Below are positions 63,903 to 64,000 of a stretch of DNA of 64,000 nt, one piece after another (position 1 is the first letter of the stretch; each line of letters starts with the position of its first letter). The stretch comes from Patescibacteria group bacterium (GTDB taxonomy: Bacteria; Patescibacteriota; Minisyncoccia; Moranbacterales; GWC2-37-73). Under the pieces are notes generated by a model, which saw only the letters and a program-made list of their open reading frames with translations, was not told the origin of the DNA and searched no databases. Where the stretch lies: positions 22,867 through 86,866 of the forward strand of contig JAKLIP010000003.1 in assembly GCA_022709545.1 (NCBI GenBank). The letters run 5' to 3'. A program made the position numbers and the translations under genes.

Positions 63903-64000
63903 CTACACCCTCACATCCTCCTTGATGATGCCTCTTTTAGCGGAGACTCTCAGGGTTCTGACAAAAGATTCGCCATTCAGTTCCTGTCCCTGGACCTTCA
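63903..64000 (-). CDS. C-terminal 32 residues of an unidentified protein (partial)
   Basis: An open minus-strand frame enters from the right window edge and ends VQGQELNGES, FVRTLRVSAK, RGIIKEDVRV then TAG. A strong terminator follows. Base composition is richer in G+C than the surroundings. The fragment is too short to identify. Confidence 0.6.
   Translation of the reverse strand, partial: KVQGQELNGESFVRTLRVSAKRGIIKEDVRV

Overview
This window is most simply read as chromosome from a Patescibacteria (CPR) bacterium, probably of the Parcubacteria/Moranbacteria type. That placement is inferred from gene style, not from a marker tree. The DNA is AT-rich and densely packed, and most genes lie on the minus strand. 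UvrC is shortened, IleRS is of the eukaryote-like type, and a TsaB-like protein is reduced to 85 residues. Families of secreted or anchored proteins share an AWTEPTATAP...GNVGAPINT segment after the signal peptide. Conserved long genes (rpoB, rpoC, leuS, ileS, uvrA) run through with no in-frame UGA, so the code is standard and the UGA-recoding lineages (Gracilibacteria, Absconditabacteria) are unlikely.

Layout. 0-15.6 kb: housekeeping genes (sugar nucleotidyltransferase fragment, leuS, folD, tgt, a large anchored repeat protein, recO, ileS, a Gpi18-like glycosyltransferase, a Nudix protein, a GT4 glycosyltransferase, argS). An isoleucine T-box riboswitch controls a three-gene unit, glycosyltransferase-ileS-58 aa membrane peptide. 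15.7-20.7 kb: five adjacent secreted or membrane-anchored proteins of unknown role. 20.9-31.7 kb: rsmI, then a nucleotide-excision-repair block with uvrB, two diverged uvrA genes and a short uvrC; two + strand orphan genes lie in this stretch, one of them (26300..26710) inside the repair block. 31.9-40.7 kb: two related surface proteins, one of 2,211 residues. 41-44.3 kb: a thioredoxin-fold membrane protein and the + strand unit rpsF-ssb-rpsR followed by efp. 44.3-50.8 kb: small membrane proteins, recA, rodZ-like, ftsK, and lexA with an operator over its own promoter. 51-64 kb: an L,D-transpeptidase, rpoC and rpoB, small envelope proteins, a TsaB-like mini protein, an amidase, a class A PBP, an FKBP, tRNA-Gly(CCC) and the tail of a further gene.

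The genes fit a small cell that keeps its information machinery, a full NER set, SOS control and peptidoglycan synthesis/remodelling (PBP1A, L,D-transpeptidase, amidase, RodZ, FtsK), and spends much coding capacity on adhesin-like surface proteins. The sequence carries much readable regulation: the T-box, an S6:S18-type rpsF leader with an apparent attenuator, paired promoters and a terminator-like hairpin before the 2,211-residue gene, a palindrome in the tgt promoter spacer, a promoter sequence shared by uvrB and a uvrA paralog, and promoters placed so that leuS, recO and argS mRNAs should be leaderless. No CRISPR array, rRNA, insertion sequence or prophage was seen.
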